From Symsagittifera roscoffensis (taxonomy: Eukaryota > Xenacoelomorpha > Acoela > Convolutidae), in assembly GCF_963678635.1 (NCBI RefSeq), contig NC_087069.1:44468688-44532687 (forward strand): a stretch of DNA of 64,000 nt, in the 5' to 3' direction. The notes under the pieces were generated by a model. The model did no database searches. It was not told where the DNA came from and was given only the letters and a program-made list of their open reading frames with translations. Each line of letters begins with the position of its first letter. Within the stretch, counting starts at the first letter, position 1. Position numbers and translations under genes: made by a program. Below are positions 19,411-33,900 of the stretch, one piece after another.

Positions 19411-21276
19411 GGCTAGTTAAGTCATTTTGATGTGCTCATTGTTGTTCCATTCATGAGTTCTACTGGGTTAGCGATCGTTGCAGAAGCGGATTTGCTCTGT
19501 GGTATTTTTTGTCCGAAAAAAGTTGTCGTCACAAATTGGTAGCTTCCACTAGCTTCTGGTCTTGGTTACTGAATGCTTCTTCAGTTTTGACATCTATGGA
19601 ATACATAGCGCTGCTTCTTTGGCTTGTTAATGCGTTGTGGGTAAGCTAAAAATTCATGGGAGTACAATGTTTTTGATTTTGTTCTTTATGTTTCTGAAAT
19701 ATATCTTTTTTTTGTGTTCAGCCTTGATGCGATTTTTGTGGTACAATTTTTTTTTTCACTTTTGAGGACAGTGTGTAGCTAGTTAAGAAATCTTGATGTG
19801 TTCTTTGTTATCCCAATCCTCAATTCTACTTGTTTAGCGATCGTTGCAGAAGTGGATTTGCGCTGTGGTGATTTTTTGTCCGAAAAAATTCGTCACAAAT
19901 TGGTAGTTTCCACCAGCTTCTGGTCTTGGTTACTGAATGCTTCTTCATTTTTGACATCTTTGAAATAGGCAGCGCTGCGTTTTTGGTTTGTTAATGCATT
20001 TTTGGTCTGCTTATTGTTCATGGGATTTCTGGGTTTTGGATTTTGGTATTTATGTTTCTGAAATATGTCTTTTTTTGTGTTCATCATTGATGCGATTTTT
20101 TGTTGTACAATTTTTTTCATTTTTCAGGACACTGTGTGGCTAGTTAAGTCTTTTTGATGTGCTCATTGTTGTTCCATTCATCAGATCTACTGGGTTAGCG
20201 ATCGTCGCAGAAGCGGATTTGCTCTGTGGTATTTTTTTGTCCGAAAAAAGTTGTCACAAATTGGTAGTTTCCACTAGCTTCTGGTCTTGGCTACTGAATG
20301 TTTCTTCAGTTTTGACATCTTTGAAATACAGAACGTTGCTTCTTTGGTTTGTTAATGGCTAGTTAAGTCATTTTGATGTGCTCATTGTTGTTCCATTCAT
20401 GAGTTCTACTGGGTTAGCGATCGTTGCAGAAGCGGATTTGCTCTGTGGTATTTTTTGTCCGAAAAAAGTTGTCGTCACAAATTGGTAGCTTCCACTAGCT
20501 TCTGGTCTTGGTTACTGAATGCTTCTTCAGTTTTGACATCTATGGAATACATAGCGCTGCTTCTTTGGCTTGTTAATGCGTTGTGGGTAAGCTAAAAATT
20601 CATGGGAGTACAATGTTTTTGATTTTGTTCTTTATGTTTCTGAAATATATCTTTTTTTTGTGTTCAGCCTTGATGCGATTTTTGTGGTACAATTTTTTTT
20701 TTCACTTTTGAGGACAGTGTGTAGCTAGTTAAGAAATCTTGATGTGTTCTTTGTTATCCCAATCCTCAATTCTACTTGTTTAGCGATCGTTGCAGAAGTG
20801 GATTTGCGCTGTGGTGATTTTTTGTCCGAAAAAATTCGTCACAAATTGGTAGTTTCCACCAGCTTCTGGTCTTGGTTACTGAATGCTTCTTCATTTTTGA
20901 CATCTTTGAAATAGGCAGCGCTGCGTTTTTGGTTTGTTAATGCATTTTTGGTCTGCTTATTGTTCATGGGATTTCTGGGTTTTGGATTTTGGTATTTATG
21001 TTTCTGAAATATGTCTTTTTTTGTGTTCATCATTGATGCGATTTTTTGTTGTACAATTTTTTTCATTTTTCAGGACACTGTGTGGCTAGTTAAGTCTTTT
21101 TGATGTGCTCATTGTTAGCGATCGTCGCAGAAGCGGATTTGCTCTGTGGTATTTTTTTGTCCGAAAAAAGTTGTCACAAATTGGTAGTTTCCACTAGCTT
21201 CTGGTCTTGGCTACTGAATGTTTCTTCAGTTTTGACATCTTTGAAATACAGAACGTTGCTTCTTTGGTTTGTTAAT
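19411..21276 (+). repeat. Recent tandem duplication of a 946-bp block containing a truncated monomer
   Basis: 19411-20356 and 20357-21276 are nearly identical. Each consists of two full monomers plus one monomer cut to about 220 bases, joined at GTTAATG/GCTAGTTAA. The second copy is 26 bases shorter because its truncated monomer lost a further piece between CATTGTT and AGCGATCG near 21115. An older-looking monomer with the same short junction ends at 19410. Confidence 0.85.
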
Positions 21277-23406
21277 GGCTAGTTAAGTCATTTTGATGTG
21301 CTCATTGTTGTTCCATTCATCAGTTCTACTGGGTTAGCGATCGTCGCAGAAGCGGATTTGCTCTGTGGTATTTTTTTGTCCGAAAAAAGTTGTCACAAAT
21401 TGGTAGTTTCCACTAGCTCCTGGTCTTGGTTACTGAATGCTTCTTCAGTTTTGACATCTTTGAATTACGCAGCGCTGCTTTGGTTTGTTAATGCGTTGTG
21501 GGTATGCTGACTGTTCATGGGATTTCTGGGTTTTGGATTTTGGTATTTATGTTTCTGAAATATGGCTTTTTTGTGTTTGTTCTTGATGCGATCTTTTGTG
21601 GTACAATTTTTTTTCCTTTTTCAGGACACTGTGTGGCTAGTTAAGTCATATTGATGTGTTCATTAATGTTCCATTCATCAGTTCTACTGGGTTAGCGATC
21701 GTTGCAGAAGCGGATTTGCTCTGTGATATTTTTTGTCCGAAAAAAGTTGTCGTCACAAATTGGTAGTTTCCACTAGCTTCTGGTCTTGGTTACTGAATGC
21801 TTCTTCAGTTTTGACATCTTTGAAATACATAGCGCTGCTTCTTTGGTTTGTTAATGCGTTGTGGGTAAGCTGACAATTCATGGGAGTACAATGTTTTTGA
21901 TTTTGTTCTTTATATTTCTGAAATATATCTTTTTTTGTGTTCAGCCTTGATGCTATTTTTGTGGTAAATTTTTTTTTTCATTTTTGAGGACAGTGTGTGG
22001 CTAGTTAGGAAATCTTGATGTGTTCGTTGTTGTCCCAATCCTCAATTCTACTGGTTTAGCGATCGTTGCAGAAGTGGATTTGCGCTGTGGTGATTTTGTT
22101 TTTCCGAAAAAAGTTGTCGTCCCAAATTGGTAGTTTCCACTAGCTTCTGGTCTTGGTTACTGAATGCTTCTTCATTTTTGACATCTTTGAAATACGCAGC
22201 GCTACTTTTTTTGTTTGTTAATGCGTTTTGGGTATGCTGACTTTTCATAGGATTTCTGGGTTTTGGACTTTGGTATTTATGATTCTGAAATATGTTTTTT
22301 TTTGTGTTTGTTCTTGATGCGATCTTTTGTGGTACAAATTTTCTCATTTTTCAGGACACTGTGTGGCTAGTTAAGTCTTTTTGATATGTTCATTGTTGTT
22401 ACATTCATCAGTTCTACTGGGTTAGTGATCTTTGCTGAAGCGGATTTGCTCTGTGGTATTTTTTTGTCCGAAAAATTGTCACAAATTGGTAGTTTCCACT
22501 AGCTTCTGGTCTTGGTTACTGAGTGCTTCTTCAGTTTTGACATCTTTGAAATACGCAGCGCTGCTTTGGTTTGTTAATGCGTTGTGGGTATGCTGACTGT
22601 TCATGGGACTTCTGGGTTTTGGATTTGGTATTTATGTGTCTGAAATATGTCTTTTTTTGTGTTTGTTCTTGATGCGACTTTTTGTGGTACAAATTTTTTC
22701 ATTTTTCAGGACACTGTGTGGCTAGTTAAGTCATTTTGATGTGCTCATTGTTGTTCCATTCATGAGTTCTACTGGGTTAGCGATCGTTGCAGAAGCGGAT
22801 TTGCTCTGTGGTATTTTTTGTCCGAAAAAAGTTGTCGTCACAAATTGGTAGCTTCCACTAGCTTCTGGTCTTGGTTACTGAATGCTTCTTCAGTTTTGAC
22901 ATCTATGGAATACATAGCGCTGCTTCTTTGGCTTGTTAATGCGTTGTGGGTAAGCTGAAAATTCATGGGAGTACAATGTTTTTGATTTTGTTCTTTATGT
23001 TTCTGAAATATATCTTTTTTTGTGTTCAGCCTTGATGCGATTTTTGTGGTACAATTTTTTTTTCATTTTTGAGGACAGTGTGTGGCTAGTTAGGAAACCT
23101 TGATGTGGTCGTTGTTGTCCCAATCCTCAATTCTACTGGTTTAGCGATCGTTGCAGAAGTGGATTTGCGCTGTGGTGATTTTTTGTCCAAAAAAAAATGT
23201 CGTCACAAATTGGTAGTTTCCACTAGCTTCTGGTCTTGGTTACTGAAAGCTTCTTCATTTTTGACATCTTTGAAATACGCAGCGCTGCTTTTTTCGATTG
23301 TTAATGCGTTGTGGGTATGCTGACTGTTCATGGGATTTCTGGGTTTTGGATTTTGGTCTCTATGGTTCTGAAAGATGTCTTTTTTGTGTTTGTTCTCGAT
23401 GCGATC

Positions 23407-24844
23407 TTTTGTGGTACAAATTTTTTCATGTTTCGGGACAGTGTGTGGCTAGTTAGGTCATTTTGATGTGCTCATTGCTGTTCCATTCATCAGTTCTACT
23501 GGGTTAGCGATCGTTGTAGAAGCGGATTTGCTCTGTGGTATTTTTTTGTCCAAAAAAAGTTGTCACAAGTTGGTAGTTTCCACTAGCTTCTGGTCTTGGT
23601 TACTGAATGCTTCTTCAGTTTTGACATCTTTGAAATACGCAGCGCTGCTTTTTTCGATTGTTAATGCGTTGTGGGTATGCTGAATGTTCATGGGATTTCT
23701 GGGTTTTGGATTTTGGTCTCTATGGTTCTGAAAGATGTCTTTTTTGTGTTTGTTCTTGATGCGATCTTTTGTGGTACAAATTTTCTCATTTTTCAGGACA
23801 CTGTGTGGCTAGTTAAGTCTTTTTGATATGTTCATTGTTGTTACATTCATCAGTTCTACTGGGTTAGTGATTTTTGCTGAAGCGGATTTGCTCTGTGGTA
23901 TTTTTTTGTCCGAAAAATTGTCACAAGTTGGTAGTTTCCACTAGCTTCTGGTCTTGGTTACTGAATGCTTCTTCAGTTTTGACATCTTTGAAATACGCAG
24001 CGCTGCTTTTTTCGATTGTTAATGCGTTGTGGGTATGCTGAATGTTCATGGGATTTCTGGGTTTCGGATTTTGGTCTCTATGATTCTGAAAGTTGTCTTT
24101 TTTTGTGTTTGTTCTTGATGCGACTTTTTGTGGTACAAATTTTTTCATGTTTCGGGACAGTGTGTGGCTAGTTAGGTCATTTTGATGTGCTCATTGCTGT
24201 TCCATTCATCAGTTCTACTGGGTTAGCGATCGTTGTAGAAGCGGATTTGCTCTGTGGTATTTTTTTGTCCAAAAAAAGTTGTCACAAGTTGGTAGTTTCC
24301 ACTAGCTTCTGGTCTTGGTTACTGAATGCTTCTTCAGTTTTGACATCTTTGAAATACGCAGCGCTGCTTTTTTCGATTGTTAATGCGTTGTGGGTATGCT
24401 GAATGTTCATGGGATTTCTGGGTTTTGGATTTTGGTCTCTATGGTTCTGAAAGATGTCTTTTTTGTGTTTGTTCTTGATGCGATCTTTTGTGGTACAAAT
24501 TTTCTCATTTTTCAGGACACTGTGTGGCTAGTTAAGTCTTTTTGATATGTTCATTGTTGTTACATTCATCAGTTCTACTGGGTTAGTGATTTTTGCTGAA
24601 GCGGATTTGCTCTGTGGTATTTTTTTGTCCGAAAAATTGTCACAAGTTGGTAGTTTCCACTAGCTTCTGGTCTTGGTTACTGAATGCTTCTTCAGTTTTG
24701 ACATCTTTGAAATACGCAGCGCTGCTTTTTTCGATTGTTAATGCGTTGTGGGTATGCTGAATGTTCATGGGATTTCTGGGTTTCGGATTTTGGTCTCTAT
24801 GATTCTGAAAGTTGTCTTTTTTTGTGTTTGTTCTTGATGCGACT
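23407..24844 (+). repeat. Recent tandem duplication of a 719-bp dimer
   Basis: 23407-24125 and 24126-24844 appear identical over all text I compared, including private variants such as CATGTTTCGGGACAG and GGGTTTCGGATT. Each copy is two monomers. The identity continues about 18 bases past 24844, then the sequence reverts to the more common CATTTTCCAGGACAC form. Confidence 0.88.
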
Positions 24845-27800
24845 TTTTGTGGTACAAATTTTTTCATTTTCCAGGACACTGTGTGGCTAGTTAAGTCATT
24901 TTGATGTGCTCATTGTTGTTCCATTCATGAGTTCTACTGGGTTAGCGATCGTTGCAGAAGCGGATTTGCTCTGTGGTATTTTTTGTCCGAAAAAAGTTGT
25001 CGTCACAAATTGGTAGTTTCCACTAGCTTCTGGTCTTGGTTACTGAATGCTTCTTCAGTTTTGACATCTATGGAACACATAGCGCTGCTTCTTTGGTTTG
25101 CTAATGCGTTGTGGGTAAGCTGAAAATTCATGGGAGTACAATGTTTTTGATTTTGTTCTTTATGTTTCTGAAATATATCTTTTTTTGTGTTCAGCCTTGA
25201 TGCGATTTTTGTGGTACAATTTTTTTCATTTTCAGGACACTGTGTGGCTTGTTAAGTCATTTTGATGTGTTCATTGTTGTTCCATTCATCAATTCTACTA
25301 GGTTAGTGATCTTTGCAGAAGCGGATTTGCTCTGTGGTATTTTTTTGTCCAAAAAAGTTGTCAGAAGTTGGTAGTTACCACTAGCTTCTGGTCTTGGTTA
25401 CTGAATGCTTCTTCAGTTTTGACATCTTTGAAATACGCAGCGCTGCTTTGGTTTGTTAATGCGTTGTGGGTATGCTGACTGTTCATGGGACTTCTGGGTT
25501 TTGGATTTGGTATTTATGTGTCTGAAATATGTCTTTTTTTGTGTTTGTTCTTGATGCGACTTTTTGTGGTACAAATTTTTTCATTTTTCAGGACACTGTG
25601 TGGCTAGTTAAGTCATTTTGATGCGCTCATTGTTGTTCCATTCATGAGTTCTACTGGGTTAGCGATCGTTGCAGAAGCGGATTTGCTCTGTGGTATTTTT
25701 TGTCCGAAAAAAGTTGTCGTCACAAATTGGTAGTTTCCACTGGCTTCTGGTCTTGGTTACTGAATGCTTCTTCAGTTTTGACATCTTTGAAATACGCAGC
25801 GCTGCTTTTTTCGATTGTTAATGCGTTGTGGGTATGCTGACTGTTCATGGGATTTCTTGGTTTTGGATTTTGGTCTCTATGGTTCTGAAAGATGTCTTTT
25901 TTGTGTTTGTTCTCGATGCGATCTTTTGTGGTACAATTTTTTTCATTTTCAGGACACTGTGTGGCTTGTTAAGTCATTTTGATGTGTTCATTGTTGTTCC
26001 ATTCATCAATTCTACTAGGTTAGTGATCTTTGCAGAAGCGGATTTGCTCTGTGGTATTTTTTTGTCCAAAAAAGTTGTCAGAAGTTGGTAGTTTCCACTA
26101 GCTTCTGGTCTTGGTTACTGAATGCTTCTTCAGTTTTGACATCTTTGAAATACGCAGCGCTGCTTTGGTTTGTTAATGCGTTGTGGGTATGCTGACTGTT
26201 CATGGGACTTCTGGGTTTTGGATTTGGTATTTATGTGTCTGAAATATGTCTTTTTTTGTGTTTGTTCTTGATGCGACTTTTTGTGGTACAAATTTTTTCA
26301 TTTTTCAGGACACTGTGTGGCTAGTTAAGTCATTTTGATGTGCTCAATGTTGTTCCATTCATGAGTTCTACTGGGTTAGCGATCGTTGCAGAAGCGGATT
26401 TGCTCTGTGGTATTTTTTGTCCGAAAAAAGTTGTCGTCACAAATTGGTAGTTTCCACTAGCTTCTGGTCTTGGCTACTGAATGTTTCTTCAGTTTTGACA
26501 TCTTTGAAATACACAGCGATATTTTTTTGGGTTTTTAATGCGTTGTGGTTTTGCTGACAGTTCATAGGAGTACTTTTTTTTTGTTTTTGCTCTTTATGTT
26601 TCTGAAAGATGTCTTTTTTGTGTTCGTTCTTGATGCGATCTTTTGTGGTAAAAATTTTCTCATTTTTCAGGACACTGTGTGGCTAGTTAAATCATCTTGA
26701 TGTGCTCATTGTTGTTCCATTCATGAGTTCTACTGGGTTAGCGATTTTTGCAGAAGCGGATTTGCTCTGTGGTATTTTTTGTCCGAAAAAAGTTGTCGTC
26801 ACAAATTGGTAGTTTCCACTAGCTTCTGGTCTTGGTTACTGAATGCTTCTTCAGCTTTGACATCTTTAAAATACATAGCGCTGCTTCTTTGGTTTGTTAA
26901 TGCGTTGTGGGTAAGCTGAAAATTCATGGGAGTACAATGTTTTTGATTTTGTTCTTTATGTTTCTGAAATATATCTTTTTTTGTGTTGAGCCTTGATGAG
27001 ATTTTTTTTTTCATTTTTGAGGACAGTGTGTGGCTAATTAGGAAACCTTGATGTGGTCGTTGTTTTCCCAATCCTCAATTCTACTGGTTTAGCGATCGCT
27101 GCAGAAGTGGATTTGCGCTGTGGTGATTTTTTGTCCGAAAAAAGTTGTCGTCACAAATTGGTAGTTTCCACTAGCTTCTGGTCTTGGTTACTGAAAGCTT
27201 CTTCATTTTTGACATCTTTGAAATACGCAGCGCTGCTTTTTTCGATTGTTAATGCGTTGTGGGTATGCTGACTGTTCATGGGATTTCTGGGTTTTGGATT
27301 TTGGTCTCTATGGTTCTGAAAGATGTCTTTTTTGTGTTTGTTCTCGATGCGATCTTTTGTGGTACAAATTTTTTCATTTTTCAGGACACTGTGTGGCTAG
27401 TCTAGTCATTTTGATGTGCTCATTGCTGTTCCATTCATCATTTCTACTGGGTTAGTGATCGTTGTAGAAGCGGAATTGCTCTGTGGTATTTTTTTGTCCA
27501 AAAAAAGTTGTCACAAGTTGGTAGTTTCCACTAGCTTCTGGTCTTGGTTACTGAATGCTTCTTCAGTTTTGACATCTTTGAAATACGCAGCGCTGCTTTT
27601 TTCGATTGTTAATGCATTTTGGGTATGCTGACTGTTCATGGGACTTCTGGGTTTTGGATTTTGGTATTTATGTTTCTGAAATATGTCTTTTTTTGTGTTC
27701 ACCCTTGATGCGATTTTTTGTGGTACAATTTTTTTCATTTTCCATGACAGTGTGTGGCTAGTTAAGAAGTCTTGATTAGTTCATTCTTGTTCCAATGATC

Positions 27801-30800
27801 AATTCTACTGGGTTAGCGATCGTTGCAGAAGCGGATTTGCGCTGTGGTGATTTTTTGTCCGAAGAAACTTGTCGTCACAAATTGGTAGTTTCCACTAGCT
27901 TCTGGTCTTGGTTACTGAATGCTTCTTCAGTTTTGACATCTTTGAAATACATAGCGCTGCTTCTTTGGTTTGTTAATGTGTTGTGGGTAAGCTGACAATT
28001 CATGGGAGTGCAATGTTTTTGATTTTGTTCTTTATGTTCCTGCAATATATCTTTTTTTGTGGTACATTTTTTTTTCATTTTTGAGGACAGTGTGTGTCTA
28101 GTTAGGAAATCTTGATGTGTTCGTTGTTGTCCCAATCCTCAATTCTACTGGTTTAGCGATCGTTGTAGAAGTGGATTTGCGCTGTGGTGATTTTTTGTCC
28201 GAAAAAGTTGTCGTCACAAATTGGTAGTTTCCACTAGCTTCTGGTCTTGGTTACTGAATGCTTCTTCATTTTTGACATCTTTGAAACACGCAGCGCTGCT
28301 TTTTTCGATTGTTAATTCGTTGTGGGTATGCTGACTGTTCATGGGATTACTGGGTTTTGGATTTTGGTCTCTATGATTCTGAAAGTTGTCTTTTTTTTGT
28401 GTTTGTTCTCGATGCGATCTTTTGTGGTACAAATGTTTTCATTTTTCAGGACACTGTGTGGCTAATTAAGTCATTTTGATGTGCTCATTGCTGTTCCATT
28501 CATCAGTTCGACTCGGTTAGCGATCGTTGCAGAAGCAGATTTGCTCTGTGGTAATTTTTTGTCCGAAAAAAAGTTGTCACAAATTGGTAGATTCCACTAG
28601 CTTCTGGTCTTGGCTACTGCATGTTTCTTCAGTTTTGACATCTTTGAAATACACAGCGAGTTTTTTTGGGTTCTCAATACGTTGTAGAATTGCTGACGGT
28701 TCATGGGAGTACTAAGTTTTTGATTTTGGTCTTTATGTTTCTGAAAGATGTCTTTTTTTGTGGTACATTTTTTTTTTCATTTTTGAGGACAGTGTGTGTC
28801 TAGTTAGGAAATCTTGATGTGTTCGTTGTTGTCCCAATCCTCAATTCTACTGGGTTAGCGATCGTTGCAGAAGCGGATTTGCTCTGTGGTATTTTTTTGT
28901 CCAAAAAAGTTGTCAGAAGTTGGTAGTTTCCACTAGCTTCTGGTCTTGGTTACTGAATGCTTCTTCAGTTTTGACATCTTTGAAATACGCAGCGCTGCTT
29001 TTTTCGATTGTTAATGCGTTTTGGGTATGCTGACTGTTCATGGGATTACTGGGTTTTGGATTTTGGTCTCTATGATTCTGAAAGTTGTCTTTTTTTGTGT
29101 TTGTTCTCGATGCGATCTTTTGTGGTACAAATTTTTTCATTTTTCAGGACACTATATCTTGATGTGTTCATTGTTGTTACATTCATCAGTTCTTCTGGGT
29201 TAGATCGTAGCAGAAGCGGATTTGCTCTGTGATATTTTTTGTCCGAAAAAAGTTGTGGTCACAAATTGGTAGTTTCCACTAGCTTCTGGTCTTGGTTACT
29301 GAATGCTTCTTCAGCTTTGACATCTTTAAAATACATAGCGCTGCTTCTTTGGTTTGTTTATGCGTTGTGGGTAAGCTGACGATTCATGGGAGTGCAATGT
29401 TTTTGATTTTGTTCTTTTTGTTTCTGCAACATATCTTTTTTTTGTGGTACAATTTTTTTTTCATTTTTGAGGACAGTGTGTGGCTAGTTAGGAAATCTTA
29501 ATGTGTTCGTTGTAGTCCCAATCCTCAACTCTACTGGTTTAGCGATCGTTGCAGAAGTGGATTTGCGCTGTGGTGATTTTTTTTTGTCCGAAAAAAGTTG
29601 TTGTCACAAATTGGTAGTTTCCACTAGCTTCTGTTCTTGGTTACTGAATGCTTCTTCATTTTTGACATCTTTGAAATACGCAGCGCTGCTTTTTCGTTTA
29701 TTAATGCGCTGTGGGTATGCTGACTGTTCATGGGATTTCTGGGTTTTGGATTTTGGTCTCTATGATTCTGAAATATGTCTTTTTTGTGTTTGTTCTCGAT
29801 GCGATCTTTTGTGGTACAAATTTTTTCATTTTTCAGGACACTGTGTGGCTAGTTAAGTCATTTTGATGTGCTCATTGCTGTTCCATTCATCATTTCTACT
29901 GGGTTAGTGATCGTTGTAGAAGCGGAATTGCTCTGTGGTATTTTTTTGTCCAAAAAAGTTGTCAGAAGTTGGTAGTTTCCACTAGCTTCTGGTCTTGGTT
30001 ACTGAATGCTTCTTCAGTTTTGACATCTTTGAAATACGCAGCGCTGCTTTCTTCGATTGTTAATGCGTTTTGGGTATGCTGACTGTTCATGGGATTACTG
30101 GGTTTTGGATTTTGGTCTCTATGATTCTGAAAGTTGTCTTTTTTTGTGTTTGTTCTCGATGCGATCTTTTGTGGTACAAATTTTTTCTTTTTTCAGGACA
30201 CTATGTGGCTAGTCAAGTCATCTGGATGTGTTCATTGTTGTTCCATTCATCAGTTCTACTGGGTTAGATCGTTGCAGAAGCGGATTTGCTCTGTGGTATT
30301 TTTTTGTCCAAAAAAAGTTGTCACAAGTTGGTAGTTTCCACTAGCTTCTGGTCTTGGTTACTGAATGCTTCTTCATTTTTGACATCTTTGAAATACGCAG
30401 CGCTGCTTTTTCGTTTATTAATGCGTTGTGGGTATGCTGACTGTTCATGGGATTTCTGGGTTTTGGAGTTTGGTCTCTATGATTCTGAAATATGTCTTTT
30501 TTGTGTTTGTTCTTGATGCGATCTTTTGTGGTACAATTTTTTTCATTTTCAGGACACTTTGTGGCTTGTTAAGTCATTTTGATGTGTTCATTGTTGTTCC
30601 ATTCATCAATTCTACTAGGTTAGTGATCTTTGCAGAAGCGGATTTGCTCTGTGGTATTTTTTTGTCCAAAAAAGTTGTCAGAAGTTGGTAGTTTCCACTA
30701 GCTTCTGGTCTTGGTTACTGAATGCTTCTTCAGTTTTGACATCTTTGAAATACGCAGCGCTGCTTTTTTCGATTGTTAATGCGTTTTGGGTATGCTGACT

Positions 30801-30904
30801 GTTCATGGGATTACTGGGTTTTGGATTTTGGTCTCTATGATTCTGAAAGTTGTCTTTTTTTGTGTTTGTTCTCGATGCGATCTTTTGTGGTACAAATTTT
30901 TTCT

Positions 30905-33900
30905 TTTTTCAGGACACTATGTGGCTAGTCAAGTCATCTTGATGTGTTCATTGTTGTTCCATTCATCAGTTCTTTTGGGTTAGATCGTTGCAGAAGCGGA
31001 TTTGCTCTGTGATATTTTTTGTCCGAAAAAAGTTGTCGTCACAAATTGGTAGTTTCCACTAGCTTCTGGTCTTGGTTACTGAATGCTTCTTCAGCTTTGA
31101 CATCTTTAAAATACATAGCGCTGCTTCTTTGGTTTGTTAATGCGTTGTGGGTAAGCTGACAATTCATGGGAGTGCAATGTTTTTGATTTTGTTCTTTTTG
31201 TTTCTGCAACATATCTTTTTTTGTGGTACAACTTTTTTTCATTTTTGAGGACAGTGTGTGGATAGTTAGGAAATCTTAATGTGTTCGTTGTAGTCCCAAT
31301 CCTCAACTCTACTGGTTTAGCGATCGTTGCAGAAGTGGATTTGCGCTGTGGTGATTTTTTTTTGTCCGAAAAAAGTTGTTGTCACAAATTGGTACTTTCC
31401 ACTAGCTTCTGTTCTTGGTTACTGAATGCTTCTTCATTTTTGACATCTTTGAAATACGCAGCGCTGCTTTTTTTGTTTATTAATGCGTTGTGGGTATGCT
31501 GACTGTTCATGGGATTTCTGGGTTTTGGATTTTGGTCTCTATGATTCTGAAATATGTCTCTTATTGTGTTTGTTCTTGATGCGATCTTTTGTGGTACAAT
31601 TTTTTTCATTTTCAGGACACTGTGTGGCTTGTTAAGTCATTTTGATGTGTTCATTGTTGTTCCATTCATCAATTCTACTAGGTTAGTGATCTTTGCAGAA
31701 GCGGATTTGCTCTGTGGTATTTTTTTGTCCGAAAAAAGTTGTCACAAATTGGTAGTTTCCACTAGCTTCTGGACGTGGTTACTGAATGCTTCTTCAGTTT
31801 TGACATCTTTGAAATACGCAGCGCCCGCTTTGGTTTGTTAATGCGTTGTGGGTATGCTGACTGTTCATGGGACTTCTGAGTTTTGGATTTTGGTATTTAT
31901 GTTTCTGAAATATGTCTTTTTTGTGTTTGTTCTTGATGCGATCTTTTGTGGTACAATTTTTTTCATTTTTCAGGACACTGTGTGGCTTGTTAAGTCATTT
32001 TGATGTGTTCAATGTTGTTCCATTCATCAATTCTACTAGGTTAGTGATCTTTGCACAAGCGGATTTGCTCTGTGGTGTTTTTTGTCCGAAAAAAGTTGTC
32101 GTCACAGATTGGTAGTTTCCACCAGCTTCTGGTCTTGGTTACTGAATGCTTCTTCAGTTTTGACATCTTTAAAAGACAAAGCGCTGCTTCTTTGGTTTAT
32201 TAATGCGTTGTGGGTAAGCTGAAAATTCATGGGAGTACAATTTTTTTGATTTTGTTTTTTATGTTTCTGGAATATATCTTTTTTTTTGTGTTCAGCCTTG
32301 ATGCGATTTTTGTGGTACAATTTTTTTTTCATTTTTGAGGACAGTGTGTGGCTAGTTAAGAAATCTTGATGTGTTCGTTGTTGTCCCAATCCTCAATTCT
32401 ACTGATTTAGCGATCGTTGCAGAAGTGGATTTGCGCTGTGGTGATTTTTTGTCCGAAAAAAGTTGTCGTCACAAATTGGTAGTTTCCACTAGCTTCTGGT
32501 CTTGGTTACTGAATGCTTCTTCATTTTTGACATCTTTGAAACACGCAGCGCTGCTTTTTTCGATTGTTAATGCGTTGTGGGTATTCTGAATGTTCATGGG
32601 ATTTCTGGGTTTTGGATTTTGGTCTCTATGATTCTGAAAGATGTCTTTTTTTGTGTTTGTTCTCGATGCGATCTTTTGTGGTACAAATTTTTTCATTTTT
32701 CAGGACACTGTGGGGCTAATTAAGTCGTTTTGATGTGCTCATTCTTGTTCCAATGATCAGTTCCACTGGGTTAGCGATCGTTGCAGAAGCGGATTTGCTC
32801 TGTGGTAATTTTTTGTCCAAAAAAGTTGTCAGAAGTTGGTAGTTTCCACTAGCTTCTGGTCTTGGTTACAGAATGCTTCTTCAGTTTTGACATCTTTGAA
32901 ATACGCAGCGCTGCTTTTTTCGATTGTTAATGCGTTTTGGGTATGCTGACTATTCATGGGACTTCAAGGTTTTAGATTTTGGTATTTATGTTTCTGAAAT
33001 ATGGCTTTTTTGTGTTTGTTCTTGATGCGATCTTTTGTAGTCCAAATTTTTTCATTTTTCAGGACACTATGTGGCTAGTCAAGTCATCTTGATGTGTTCA
33101 TTGTTGTTCCATTCATCAGTTCTACTGGGTTAGATCGTTGCAGAAGCGGCGGATTTGCTCTGTGATATTTTTTGTCCGAAAAAAGTTATCGTCACAAATT
33201 GGTAGTTTCCACTAGCTTCTGGTCTTGGTTACTGAATGCTTCTTCAGCTTTGACATCTTTAAAATACATAGCGCTGCTTCTTTGGTTTGTTAATGCGTTG
33301 TGGGTAAGCTGAAAATTCATGGGAGTGCAATGTTTTTGATTTTGTTCTTTATGTTTCTGCAACATATCTTTTTTTGTGGTACAATTTTTTTTTTCATTTT
33401 TGAGGACAGTGTGTGGCTAGTTAGGAAATCTTAATGTGTTCGTTGTAGTCCCAATCCTCAACTCTACTGGTTTAGCGATCGTTGCAGAAGTGGATTTGCG
33501 CTGTGGTGATTTTTTTTTTGTCCGAAAAAAGTTGTTGTCACAAATTGGTAGTTTCCACTAGCTTCTGTTCTTGGTTACTGAATGCTTCTTCATTTTTGAC
33601 ATCTTTGAAATACGCAGCGCTGCTTTTTTCGTTTTTTAATGCGTTGTGGGTATGCTGACTGTTCATGGGATTTCTGGGTTTTGGATTTTGGTCTCTATGA
33701 TTCTGAAATATGTCTTTTATTGTGTTTGTTCTTGATGCGATCTTTTGTGGTACAATTTTTTTCATTTCAGGACACTGTGTGGCTTGTTAAGTCATTTTGA
33801 TGTGTTCATTGTTGTTCCATTCATCAATTCTACTAGGTTAGTGATCTTTGCAGAAGCGGATTTGCTCTGTGGTATTTTTTTGTCCGAAAAAAGTTGTCAC

